Below, piece by piece: positions 1 through 6,904 of a stretch of 8,775 nucleotides of DNA. Each line of letters begins with the position of its first letter. Positions within the stretch are counted from its first letter, which is position 1. The DNA is from Nitrospirota bacterium. GTDB taxonomy: Bacteria > Nitrospirota > Thermodesulfovibrionia > Thermodesulfovibrionales > JdFR-85. The notes below the pieces were generated by a model. That model ran no database searches, was not told the DNA's origin, and saw only the letters and a program-made list of their open reading frames with translations. A program made the position numbers and the translations under genes. The stretch spans positions 1 to 8,775 of the forward strand of contig JAADHP010000284.1 in NCBI GenBank assembly GCA_013151785.1, given 5' to 3'.

Positions 1-646
1 ATGTGATGAAATGAAAGCTTCTTGACAATAATAATGCCTTCTTGACACCAAATCTTACAGGGATTGAATGGAGTCCACTATGAACATCAAAATCCATATC
101 CTGAAGTGCATAAAGCACATCAAAACCAGCAAGCCAGAAAACAACAGCTATACTCAAGGGAATAATCTCTAAATCTATACTGCCCTTTATCGCAATCCAG
201 GCACCAAGTGGTGCCCCGGAGATTGCAATACCAAGCACAATATGACTCAGCCATGTAAATCTCTTTGTGTAGGGATAAAGCACAAAGAAAAATACCGCCA
301 CTGGCGCAAGCCTCAGACAGAGAGGGTTCAACATATAGGCAGCAAAAAAGAAAAATCCAAGGGAGAGCAATACAAAAAACATGGCTTCCATGACCTTAAT
401 CTTTCCGGCAGGAATCTCTCTGTTGGCTGTTCGGGGATTCAGGGCATCAATCTTCCTGTCAATAATTCTGTTCAATCCCATGGCTGCTGTCCTTCCACTA
501 ACCATGGCCACGGTGATCCACAGTATCTGTTCAGGTTCTGGAAAGCCTTTCGCTGCAAGTACCATAGCTGTAAAAGCAAAGGGAAGGGCAAAGACGGAAT
601 GGGAGAATTTTATCATCCTCAGATATAAAACAAGACGGTTAAGCAT
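1..646 (-). CDS. UbiA-family polyprenyltransferase, partial (C-terminus off the left edge)
   Basis: An integral membrane prenyltransferase that would attach a polyprenyl chain to an aromatic acid in quinone synthesis. I translated the reverse complement: 215 residues are visible from ATG at 646 and the frame is open to base 1. The first Asp-rich motif is NRIIDRKID (Asp63, Asp67), followed by the family's NPRTANREIPAG stretch. The second motif is LQDMDFDVHSG (Asp183, Asp187). These bind the Mg-diphosphate of the prenyl donor. Hydrophobic segments lie between them. Family members are usually about 280-300 residues, so some 70-80 C-terminal residues are missing. The start lies 2 bases after the stop of the DsrE-like gene, with no clear ribosome site, so translational coupling is likely. 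Whether it acts in ubiquinone (UbiA) or futalosine menaquinone synthesis (MqnP) cannot be decided here; in an anaerobe MqnP would be more likely. Confidence 0.9.
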   Translation of the reverse strand, partial: MLNRLVLYLRMIKFSHSVFALPFAFTAMVLAAKGFPEPEQILWITVAMVSGRTAAMGLNRIIDRKIDALNPRTANREIPAGKIKVMEAMFFVLLSLGFFFFAAYMLNPLCLRLAPVAVFFFVLYPYTKRFTWLSHIVLGIAISGAPLGAWIAIKGSIDLEIIPLSIAVVFWLAGFDVLYALQDMDFDVHSGLHSIPVRFGVKKALLLSRSFHFIT

Positions 647-648
647 GA

Positions 649-1008
649 TCAGGGTTTTATGTAAGCGTATCCTTCAGACTGTCTCTTGATAAGCTCTGTT
701 ATGCCAGCAGGAACAACCCCTATAAATTCAGGAAGATGTTCTTCTGATATACATACATCAGATGTGGAACAGAGGTTCCTTAGAGAATTTCTACAGGCAA
801 GAAATCTGACCCCTCTATCTGAGAGTTCCTTCATCCTTTGAACCCTGCCCTCATCTGAAAAGGCCAGTACAGCCTGTCCATTTGCAAGGACACGAATATC
901 CACATTTTCCTCACCCACATCCTTCAGGAGATTTGTAATATTGCCAAGTGCAATATCCCAGCGCTCTGCTTCATTGACATGAAATATCACCTTTAAGGTA
1001 TTGCTCAT
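649..1008 (-). CDS. DsrE/DsrF-like family protein (COG1416 type)
   Basis: A 119-residue soluble protein that looks like a single DsrE-like alpha/beta domain. Visible pattern: an N-terminal beta strand (LKVIFHVNE), a middle strand with VRVLANGQAV-like character (residues 37-48), then GVRFLACRNSLRN with Cys72, followed by Cys80 and Cys86, and the ending VPAGITELIKRQSEGYAYIKP typical of the COG1416 branch. In DsrE and TusD relatives a cysteine at about this place carries persulfide sulfur; whether Cys72 does so here is inference. Its ATG overlaps the ilvN stop by four bases (ATGA) and its own stop is two bases from the prenyltransferase start, so it is embedded in the operon. Members of this branch are mostly uncharacterised. 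I assign the fold family with confidence but not a function. Confidence 0.8.
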   Translation of the reverse strand: MSNTLKVIFHVNEAERWDIALGNITNLLKDVGEENVDIRVLANGQAVLAFSDEGRVQRMKELSDRGVRFLACRNSLRNLCSTSDVCISEEHLPEFIGVVPAGITELIKRQSEGYAYIKP

Positions 1009-1490
1009 TTCTTGATACCCTCTCTGGCAATTGCAATCTTGCCTGTTCTGACAAATTCCTTTATCCCAAAGGGTTTCATCAGTTCTATGAATGCCTCTAT
1101 CTTCTTTTCATCACCTGTGATCTCAACAGTATATGTGCGGGGCGAAGAGTCAACCACCCTGCCTCTGAATATCTCAGTAAGTCGCAAAACCTCTGCCTTG
1201 TCATCCTGCTTGGGTGCAACCTTTACCAGCACCATCTCTCTTTCCACATGGTCTATCTCTGTAAGGTCCACAACCTTGATGACGTCTATCAATTTATTAA
1301 GCTGCTTTGTAATCTGTTCGATAATCTGATCATCCCCGGTAGTAACTATTGTCATTATGGATAACTGAGGGTCTATAGTTTCTCCCACAGAGAGGCTTTC
1401 GATATTGTAGCCTCTACCACTGAAGAGACCGGCCACTCTTGTAAGCACGCCAAATTTATTCTCTACGAGTACACTGATGGTATGTCTCAT
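1005..1490 (-). CDS. ilvN: acetolactate synthase small (regulatory) subunit
   Basis: Regulatory subunit of acetohydroxyacid synthase, the first common step of valine, leucine and isoleucine synthesis; it activates the large subunit and confers valine feedback control. The 161 residues fit the usual IlvH/IlvN length. Residues 2 to about 76 form an ACT domain (HTISVLVENKFGVLTRVAGLFSGRGYNIESL), the site where valine binds in the family. From about residue 84 (REMVLVKV) to the end is the C-terminal small-subunit domain, with the typical RGRVVD and EITGDEKKIEAF stretches. It starts 12 bases after the ilvB stop with a purine-rich site (GGGGGAAG) just upstream. It would also be called ilvH in genomes with several isozymes; only this copy is in view. 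Confidence 0.96.
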   Translation of the reverse strand: MRHTISVLVENKFGVLTRVAGLFSGRGYNIESLSVGETIDPQLSIMTIVTTGDDQIIEQITKQLNKLIDVIKVVDLTEIDHVEREMVLVKVAPKQDDKAEVLRLTEIFRGRVVDSSPRTYTVEITGDEKKIEAFIELMKPFGIKEFVRTGKIAIAREGIKK

Positions 1491-1502
1491 CGCTCTTCCC
1501 CC

Positions 1503-3245
1503 TTACTTTACAGCTCTTAGTTTCTGTTCCTTCTTTGTCTTCTTTTCCTCACCAAACATCATCTCATGAATAGCCGCGCCTGCAGGAACCATAGGGAATA
1601 CCTTCTCCTTCCAGTCAACAATAAAATCCATAAACACGGGTTTGTCTTTAACCTTCAGGGCCTCTTTGATTACCGGTTCGACCTCGGAAGGATGTTCGGC
1701 TCTAAGACCCACTGCACCATAGGCCTCTGCAACCTTAACAAAATCCGGTACAGTGTCAAGGTGACTGTAGGAGTAACGTTCTTTGAAGAACAATTCCTGC
1801 CACTGTCTTACCATTCCAAGATAGCGATTGTTCAGTATTGCCACCTTTACAGGTAGTTTGTATGTAACACAGGTTGCAAGTTCCTGTATGTTCATCTGAA
1901 TACTTCCGTCTCCAGCAATATCAATGACTGTTCTGTCTGGATACGCCACCTGGGCACCCATTGCCGCTGGAAAGCCATAGCCCATGGTTCCCAGCCCTCC
2001 AGATGTCAGCCATGACCGTGGTTTGTTAAGTTTGAAAAACTGGGCTGCCCACATCTGGTTCTGACCAACCTCTGTAGCAACGATGGCATCACCCTTTGTA
2101 AGCTCATAAAGCTTCTCCACCACAAACTGAGGTTTGATAACATTTTCATCATATTCATAGCTTAAGGGATGTTCCTTCTTCCATTTGTTTATCTGTCTTA
2201 ACCATGCCTTTCTGACCTCTTCCCACTGATTCTTTTCTTTTTCTTCCTTCAGCACATTAATGATACCTTTCAAAACTCTCCTTGCATCACCCACAATGGG
2301 TATGTCAACTCGTACATTTTTTCTTATGGACGAGGGGTCTATATCTATGTGGATTATCTTTGCATTGGGGGCGAAATCATTGATTCTTCCTGTAACCCTG
2401 TCATCGAATCTCATGCCAACAGCAATCAACAGGTCAGAATTCTGTATTGCCATATTAGCATAATAACTTCCATGCATGCCTGGCATACCAAGTGCCAGTT
2501 TATGGGTGCCGGGAAAGGCTCCAAGTCCCATTAAGGTCATAATAACGGGAATCTGGGTGTATTCAGCGAGTTCCTTCAGTTCCTTTGTCGCAGCAGAGTG
2601 TATGACACCGCCACCTGCTATGATAACCGCCCTCTTGGCCTTCTGGATCGCATGGGCAGCCTGTTTGATCATCCATTTGTTCCCTTCGTATTTGGGGTTG
2701 TATCCCCTTAAACTTACATGTTCGGGCCATACAAACTGTGTTTTATCGCTGGTAACATCCTTTGGCAGGTCAATCAACACAGGCCCTGGCCTGCCTGATG
2801 TTGCTATATAAAAGGCCTCTCTGATTATCCGTGCCAGATCCTTAACATCCTTCACGAGATAGTTGTGTTTTGTACATGGACGGGTAATACCAACAATATC
2901 TGCCTCCTGAAACGCATCATTGCCAATCAGTTTTGTTGGAACCTGTCCTGAAAAGACAATAATTGGGATTGAATCCATGTAGGCTGTGGCAATTCCCGTT
3001 ACTGTATTTGTTGCACCAGGCCCGGATGTAACAAGGGCAACCCCGGGTTTGCCGGTAGAGCGGGCATAGCCATCAGCCGCATGAACAGCACCCTGTTCAT
3101 GCCTTGTAAGAATAAGCTTGATGTCCTTGTCATCATAGAGATAGTCGAATATATTCAGTACCACACCACCTGGATAACCAAAGATATGTTTTACCCCTTC
3201 CTTTTTAAGACATTCTATTACAATCTGTGCTCCCAACATTTTCAT
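1503..3245 (-). CDS. ilvB: acetolactate synthase large (catalytic) subunit
   Basis: Thiamine-diphosphate enzyme that condenses two pyruvates to acetolactate, or pyruvate with 2-ketobutyrate, in branched-chain amino acid synthesis. The protein has 580 residues, the normal size. The N-terminal ThDP domain has GYPGG (23-27) and RHEQGAVHAADGYAR with catalytic Glu50. A central FAD-binding-type domain follows. The C-terminal ThDP domain has GDGS (445-448) and NNRYLGMVRQWQ, containing Trp482, the residue equivalent to the sulfonylurea-contact Trp of the family. A lysine-rich tail of about 18 residues closes the protein. Start: AAGGAG at 3253-3258 lies 7 bases before the ATG at 3245; a second ATG two codons later is less well placed. 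It heads the operon with ilvN. No ilvC follows, unlike the common ilvBNC order. Confidence 0.97.
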   Translation of the reverse strand: MKMLGAQIVIECLKKEGVKHIFGYPGGVVLNIFDYLYDDKDIKLILTRHEQGAVHAADGYARSTGKPGVALVTSGPGATNTVTGIATAYMDSIPIIVFSGQVPTKLIGNDAFQEADIVGITRPCTKHNYLVKDVKDLARIIREAFYIATSGRPGPVLIDLPKDVTSDKTQFVWPEHVSLRGYNPKYEGNKWMIKQAAHAIQKAKRAVIIAGGGVIHSAATKELKELAEYTQIPVIMTLMGLGAFPGTHKLALGMPGMHGSYYANMAIQNSDLLIAVGMRFDDRVTGRINDFAPNAKIIHIDIDPSSIRKNVRVDIPIVGDARRVLKGIINVLKEEKEKNQWEEVRKAWLRQINKWKKEHPLSYEYDENVIKPQFVVEKLYELTKGDAIVATEVGQNQMWAAQFFKLNKPRSWLTSGGLGTMGYGFPAAMGAQVAYPDRTVIDIAGDGSIQMNIQELATCVTYKLPVKVAILNNRYLGMVRQWQELFFKERYSYSHLDTVPDFVKVAEAYGAVGLRAEHPSEVEPVIKEALKVKDKPVFMDFIVDWKEKVFPMVPAGAAIHEMMFGEEKKTKKEQKLRAVK

Positions 3246-3399
3246 AACCCAACTCCTTGTTTAATAAGTATAATTTTAAATATTAACATAAATGACAATA
3301 AAATTACTACCACCAACCCACATTTACGAAAACCGTCAAAATGCCCCGAGTTCCGGTCGGATCTGAATCAATAGAGGGAATTAATTTAAAATATACACT
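3246..3399. promoter_or_regulatory. divergent intergenic region, ilvB / MFS transporter
   Basis: A 154-base AT-rich gap between two divergent starts, so promoters for both should lie here. On the minus strand a TATACT element (3266-3271) lies about 20 bases before the ilvB start, and TTGTCA lies 20 bases upstream of it, which is too wide for a standard sigma-70 promoter. On the plus strand TAAAAT (3387-3392) would place transcription start almost on the transporter ATG. Neither assignment is strong. I see no leader peptide rich in Ile, Val or Leu codons and no T-box or attenuator hairpin, so ilvB control by attenuation is not supported. Confidence 0.3.
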
Positions 3400-4620
3400 A
3401 TGAAACCCTTTGTTTCGCTTCATGTCAGGGAATACAGGAGATTCTGGTCAGGGCAGGTCATTTCATTAATAGGAACATGGATGCACCATGTTGCCCAGGG
3501 CTGGTTGATCTACAAACTCACCAAATCCCCGCTCTTCCTTGGCCTTGGTGGAGCAGCACTAACATTACCCATACTCCTGTTTACCCTTTTCGGAGGTATC
3601 ATAGCTGATAAGTACAAAAAAAGAAATGTACTGCTCTTTACTCAGTCAATAGCTACACTGCCTCCCATAGTGCTTGGAATATTGACTGTATCTAATGTCG
3701 TCACAGTATGGCATGTAATCATAATTGCCTTTTTTATGGGTACTATAAATGCTATAGAGATACCCGTGCGTCAATCATTTCTGATAGAAATGGTGGGTAA
3801 AGACAAACTGCTGAATGCCATAGCCTTGCATTCTGCAGCCTTTAATGGCGCACGGATGCTTGGACCTTTACTGGCTGGATTTATAATAGAAAAGGGGGAT
3901 CTCTCAATATGTTTCTTTATAAACTCCATCAGCTTCATACCTGTCATCATGGCATTAAAGTCAATAAAGATTGATGGATTTGTATACACGGGTAAATCCA
4001 GTGGTATACTAAATAATCTGAAGGAAGGTGCAGGATTTATAATTAATAACAAAGACATATCAAGTATCTTTCTGACAATAATGGTTTTCAGTCTTTTTGG
4101 TATACCTTATACTCAGTTCCTGCCTGTGTTTGCTGAGGATATTCTGCACACCGGAGCTAAAGGGCTCGGTCTGTTGATGAGTTCCGCCGGGTTGGGAGCT
4201 TTCACCGGAGCAGTTGTACTTGCACTAAGAGGCAGCATGAAAAGAAAAGAGATTTATATGTTCCTTTCCTCCCTGTTATATCCTGCTTCTCTACTTGTAT
4301 TCTCTCTAAGCAGGATACCCACGCTGTCCTATATTGTGCTTTTTACCGCAGGATTTTCCATCGTGACTTTTCTTGCCAATGCCAACAATACCATCCAGTT
4401 GCTTGTCAGCAACGATCTCAGGGGCAGAGTCATGAGTGTTTATTCTCTGGTTTTCCTTGGCATGGCTCCCTTGGGAAGTACCTTGCTGGGAATAATTGCC
4501 AGCAGCATTAGTACATCCTTGACAATAACACTTTCTTCAACTGTGGCCTTAACAGCAGGTATTCTTTTTACCAGAGCGGAGATCAGGAGGCTAAAACTAT
4601 TATTTCTCCAGAGTCTTTAG
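3400..4620 (+). CDS. MFS transporter, MFS_3 / EntS-like exporter family
   Basis: A 406-residue inner-membrane protein with hydrophobic segments along its length, matching a 12-helix major facilitator. The N-terminal pattern YRRFWSGQVISLIGTWMHHVAQGWLIY (12-38) and the later LLNAIALHSAAFNGARMLGPLLAG (137-160) are characteristic of the MFS_3 group, which includes the enterobactin exporter EntS and macrolide efflux pumps. The cytoplasmic loop after helix 2 carries motif A as GGIIADKYKKRN (65-76). The substrate cannot be told from sequence. An in-frame stop at 3382 rules out an extended N-terminus. The only Shine-Dalgarno-like sequence (AGAGGGAA, about 3373-3380) is some 20 bases away, so initiation is weak or leaderless. 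The 3' end overlaps convergent rnc by 21 bases. Confidence 0.9.
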   Translation: MKPFVSLHVREYRRFWSGQVISLIGTWMHHVAQGWLIYKLTKSPLFLGLGGAALTLPILLFTLFGGIIADKYKKRNVLLFTQSIATLPPIVLGILTVSNVVTVWHVIIIAFFMGTINAIEIPVRQSFLIEMVGKDKLLNAIALHSAAFNGARMLGPLLAGFIIEKGDLSICFFINSISFIPVIMALKSIKIDGFVYTGKSSGILNNLKEGAGFIINNKDISSIFLTIMVFSLFGIPYTQFLPVFAEDILHTGAKGLGLLMSSAGLGAFTGAVVLALRGSMKRKEIYMFLSSLLYPASLLVFSLSRIPTLSYIVLFTAGFSIVTFLANANNTIQLLVSNDLRGRVMSVYSLVFLGMAPLGSTLLGIIASSISTSLTITLSSTVALTAGILFTRAEIRRLKLLFLQSL

Positions 4621-5313
4621 CTTTTTCAATGCACCTCTGGCAGCCTTTATCTGGGCTTCTTTTTTACTCTTTCCCTTGCCTCTTCCCATCTTCTTGCCAT
4701 TAATGAACACATCTACAGTGAACTCCTTACTGTGTTCCTGCCCTTCTTCCTTTACTGTTCTGTACTCAGGGAGCATTCCGAAGATGTGCTGTGATAACTC
4801 CTGCAACTCTGTTTTATAGTCGTGGGAGTGTTTTGTTTTGATGGTACTGTCCAGACGTTTTCTCATTAATTTAGTTATAACCCGTTTAGCCTCTGTATAG
4901 TCACTGTCAAGGAATATGGCACCAAAAACCGCCTCCATTGCATCTGCAAGAATATTCTCCTTCTCCCTGCCACCTGATGTCTCCTCTCCCTTTCCAAGCC
5001 TGAGATAAGAACCAAGTTTGATATTTCTGGCCAGTTTAGCCAGCACGGACTTTGAGACAAGAAAGGCCTTCAGCTTTGCCATCTCTGATTCCTTGAGATG
5101 TTCCTTTGCCATGAAGAGTTCTTCTACTACAACCAGCCCGAGAACAGCATCTCCAAGGAATTCCAAACGTTCATTATGAGGTATCCGTTCGCGGGGTGCT
5201 TCATTGGAATATGACGTATGTGTAAGGGCTTCCAGAAGGAGTTCGATGTCCTTGAAATTATAATCCAATTTTTTTTCAAGCTTCTTCAAATCTTTTAAAT
5301 AGGAGGCAGGCAT
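4600..5313 (-). CDS. rnc: ribonuclease III
   Basis: Double-strand-specific endoribonuclease that processes rRNA precursors and some mRNAs. From ATG at 5313 it has 237 residues. The nuclease domain has ALTHTSYSNE, the signature HNERLEFLGDAVL and later ENILADAMEAVFGAIFLDSD; these hold the family's metal-binding acidic residues (NERLEFLGD Glu and Asp, ADAMEAV Asp and Glu). The C-terminal half is a double-stranded RNA-binding domain, from DYKTELQEL to KSKKEAQIKAARGALKKL. An alternative ATG at 5349 would give 249 residues and a 74-base overlap with fabF; I prefer 5313 because 38 bases of overlap is less extreme and the N-terminus then matches the family's usual short lead before LEKKLDYNF. Neither site has a strong ribosome site. 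Coupling to fabF translation is likely. Confidence 0.95.
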   Translation of the reverse strand: MPASYLKDLKKLEKKLDYNFKDIELLLEALTHTSYSNEAPRERIPHNERLEFLGDAVLGLVVVEELFMAKEHLKESEMAKLKAFLVSKSVLAKLARNIKLGSYLRLGKGEETSGGREKENILADAMEAVFGAIFLDSDYTEAKRVITKLMRKRLDSTIKTKHSHDYKTELQELSQHIFGMLPEYRTVKEEGQEHSKEFTVDVFINGKKMGRGKGKSKKEAQIKAARGALKKLKTLEK

Positions 5314-6532
5314 TGGTTCCACCGAATCCAAAGGAGTTAGACAGGGCATATCTTACTTCCATCTCCCTGGCCCTGTGAGGCACATAATCAAGGTCACATT
5401 CAGGGTCTGGATTGTCAAGGTTGATAGTGGGAGGGACAATGTTATTATAAATGCTTAAAGCACTAATAACAGCCTCGACACCACCTGCAGCGCCAAGTAG
5501 ATGCCCGGTCATTGACTTTGTAGAGCTTACCGCCAGTTTATAGGCATGCTCACCAAAGACCTTTTTTATGGCCATTGTTTCCAGTTCATCATTGTATTTT
5601 GTTGATGTACCATGGGCATTTATATAATCAACCTCTTCTGGAGATACACCTGCATCTTCTATGGCAAGCTGCATACATCTGGCAGCGCCCTCACCATCAG
5701 GTGATGGAGAGGTTATGTGATAGGCATCACCGGTCATGCCATAGCCTACTATTTCAGCGTATATCTTCGCACCTCTTTTTATGGCATGCCCCAGCTCTTC
5801 CAGGATTACCACACCTGCACCTTCTGACATAACAAATCCATCTCGGTCAGCATCAAAGGGACGGCTTGCCTTTTCAGGCTCATCGTTTCTTCTTGAAAGT
5901 GCCTTCATTACAGTAAAGCCTGCTACACCAAGAGGTGATATAACAGCTTCAGAACCACCAGCTATCATAACATCTGCATCCCCTCTCTGGATTATTCTGA
6001 AGGCATCTCCTATAGCATGAGATCCTGATGAACATGCTGTTACAACAGCAGAGTTAGGACCTTTTGCACCAAACCTGATGGATACCCTTCCTGATGCTAA
6101 ATTGATTATACTCATGGGTATAAAAAAGGGAGTGATCCTTCTGTATCCCCTCTCATTAAGCACTGTGGTGTAATGCTCGATCATGGGAAGTCCGCCTATA
6201 CCCGAACCTATAATCACACCCACACGATAGGCATTGGAGGTGTCAATCTTTAATTCAGAGTCATCTACGGCCATCTGCGAAGCAGCCAGAGCAAAGTGGA
6301 TGAATCGGTCCATCTTTTTTATTTCTTTTACCTCGATATAATCCGCAGGATCAAAATCCTTTACTTCACCTGCTATACGGACAGGCAGATCACCTGGATC
6401 AAAGTGGGTTATCTTTGAAATGCCTGAAACCCCCTTTATCAGCGCATCCCAGCTTTTCTGCACTCCTGTGCCCAGCGGTGTAACCACACCAAGCCCTGTA
6501 ATCACAACTCGTCTTCTATAAGGGGTTTCCAA
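5276..6532 (-). CDS. fabF: beta-ketoacyl-ACP synthase II
   Basis: Condensing enzyme that elongates acyl-ACP with malonyl-ACP, releasing CO2, in type II fatty-acid synthesis. The 418 residues match the family. The thiolase-fold active site is intact: Cys167 in VVTACSSGSHAIGD, His307 in INAHGTSTKYND, Lys339 and His344 in SSTKSMTGHLLGAAGG. The glycine-rich SNSFGFGGTNACLLF lies near the end. The start codon is TTG at 6532: no ATG lies in frame just upstream, AAGGAG sits 9 bases before it, and the protein then begins immediately before the conserved RRVVITGLG. The CSSGSHA sequence at the nucleophile is a normal variant of CATGTHA. It follows acpP by 60 bases and its last codons overlap rnc. Confidence 0.97.
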   Translation of the reverse strand: METPYRRRVVITGLGVVTPLGTGVQKSWDALIKGVSGISKITHFDPGDLPVRIAGEVKDFDPADYIEVKEIKKMDRFIHFALAASQMAVDDSELKIDTSNAYRVGVIIGSGIGGLPMIEHYTTVLNERGYRRITPFFIPMSIINLASGRVSIRFGAKGPNSAVVTACSSGSHAIGDAFRIIQRGDADVMIAGGSEAVISPLGVAGFTVMKALSRRNDEPEKASRPFDADRDGFVMSEGAGVVILEELGHAIKRGAKIYAEIVGYGMTGDAYHITSPSPDGEGAARCMQLAIEDAGVSPEEVDYINAHGTSTKYNDELETMAIKKVFGEHAYKLAVSSTKSMTGHLLGAAGGVEAVISALSIYNNIVPPTINLDNPDPECDLDYVPHRAREMEVRYALSNSFGFGGTNACLLFKRFEEA

Positions 6533-6541
6533 TAGAGAGTT

Positions 6542-6547
6542 CTCCTT
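6542..6547 (-). promoter_or_regulatory. ribosome binding site that fixes the TTG start of fabF
   Basis: On the minus strand this reads AAGGAG, 9 bases before TTG at 6532. It supports the rare TTG as the true fabF start, since the next in-frame start-like codon (GTG, codon 10) would remove part of the conserved first beta strand. Confidence 0.75.
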
Positions 6548-6574
6548 ATTTGTTCTTATGATTTTATTTAAACA

Positions 6575-6593
6575 ACTTTATTCAAAATAAAGT
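6575..6593 (-). terminator. hairpin between acpP and fabF, possible attenuator or processing site
   Basis: A perfect 8-base inverted repeat (ACTTTATT and AATAAAGT, 3-base loop) that begins in the last base of the acpP stop codon. It is AT-rich and followed on the minus strand by a weak T/A-rich stretch rather than a clean U tract, so it is not a strong intrinsic terminator. It could cap the 3' end of a short acpP transcript while letting part of transcription go on into fabF. The inverted repeat is seen directly; its role is inference. Confidence 0.4.
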
Positions 6594-6826
6594 CAGGCAG
6601 TGGTTTTGTTTTTAATATAATCTATTGCATCCTGAACCTTGACTATCTTTTCAGCATCTTCATCAGGTATCTCAACTCCAAAGGTCTCTTCAAAGGCCAT
6701 AACAAGCTCAACAGTGTCAAGAGAGTCCGCACCCAGGTCCTCCACAAATGATGCCTCTGGTGTTACCTGTGCTGGATCAACACCTAATTGTTTTGCAATA
6801 AGCTCTTTTACCTTCTCTTCTACCAT
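6593..6826 (-). CDS. acpP: acyl carrier protein
   Basis: Small acidic carrier that holds growing fatty acyl chains on a phosphopantetheine arm and serves FabG and FabF encoded on either side. The 77 residues match the usual length. The prosthetic-group site is Ser35 in the motif DLGADSLDTVELVMAFEETFG, and helix III follows as IPDEDAEKIVKVQDAIDYI. The start is supported by a strong GGAGG six bases before the ATG. It is 72 bases downstream of fabG, with a TATAAT and a short hairpin in that gap, and 60 bases upstream of fabF with another hairpin. This arrangement would allow it to be expressed more strongly than its neighbours, as is usual for ACP. Confidence 0.98.
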   Translation of the reverse strand: MVEEKVKELIAKQLGVDPAQVTPEASFVEDLGADSLDTVELVMAFEETFGVEIPDEDAEKIVKVQDAIDYIKNKTTA

Positions 6827-6852
6827 TTTTTACCTCCAGATAATCATAATAA

Positions 6853-6870
6853 GAGGCCAGAAAAGACCTC
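6853..6870 (-). other. short hairpin in the acpP leader
   Basis: As RNA on the minus strand it pairs GAGGUC with GGCCUC (six pairs, one G-U) around a six-base loop. It lies 26 bases before the acpP start and does not cover the ribosome site. No U tract follows, so a terminator is unlikely. If the TATAAT at 6876-6881 is used, this hairpin would be near the extreme 5' end of the acpP mRNA and could protect it. Confidence 0.35.
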
Positions 6871-6875
6871 ATACA

Positions 6876-6904
6876 ATTATAAATTTTATCTTTTATCTTT
6901 ACAT
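6876..6904 (-). promoter_or_regulatory. candidate internal promoter for acpP
   Basis: A perfect TATAAT (6876-6881, minus strand) lies in the fabG-acpP gap. Seventeen bases upstream the -35 position reads ATGTAA, the last codon and stop of fabG, which matches the consensus at only three positions. Transcription would start near 6869. The gap is AT-rich, so a chance match is possible. Confidence 0.35.

Noticed and set aside
242..689. Two plus-strand open frames of 128 and 102 codons at the left end
   Set aside because: They lie antisense to the UbiA-family gene, have no domain signature and no ribosome site; the minus-strand frame carries all the conserved motifs.
3346..3360. Small inverted repeat CCGA / TCGG in the ilvB-transporter gap
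   Set aside because: Only four pairs; it fits no known operator or terminator and is expected by chance.
3081..3374. 97-codon plus-strand frame crossing the ilvB start and the intergenic region as a leader peptide or small gene
   Set aside because: Most of it is antisense to conserved ilvB codons, it ends in low-complexity AT-rich sequence and has no family features.
3246..3399. Attenuator or T-box for ilvB
   Set aside because: The predicted leader is short, without branched-chain codon runs or stable alternative hairpins.
4608..4640. CCAGAG / CTCTGG inverted repeat across the rnc-transporter 3' overlap as a bidirectional terminator
   Set aside because: Six pairs with a 21-base loop, lying inside rnc coding sequence, with no T tract at the right distance.
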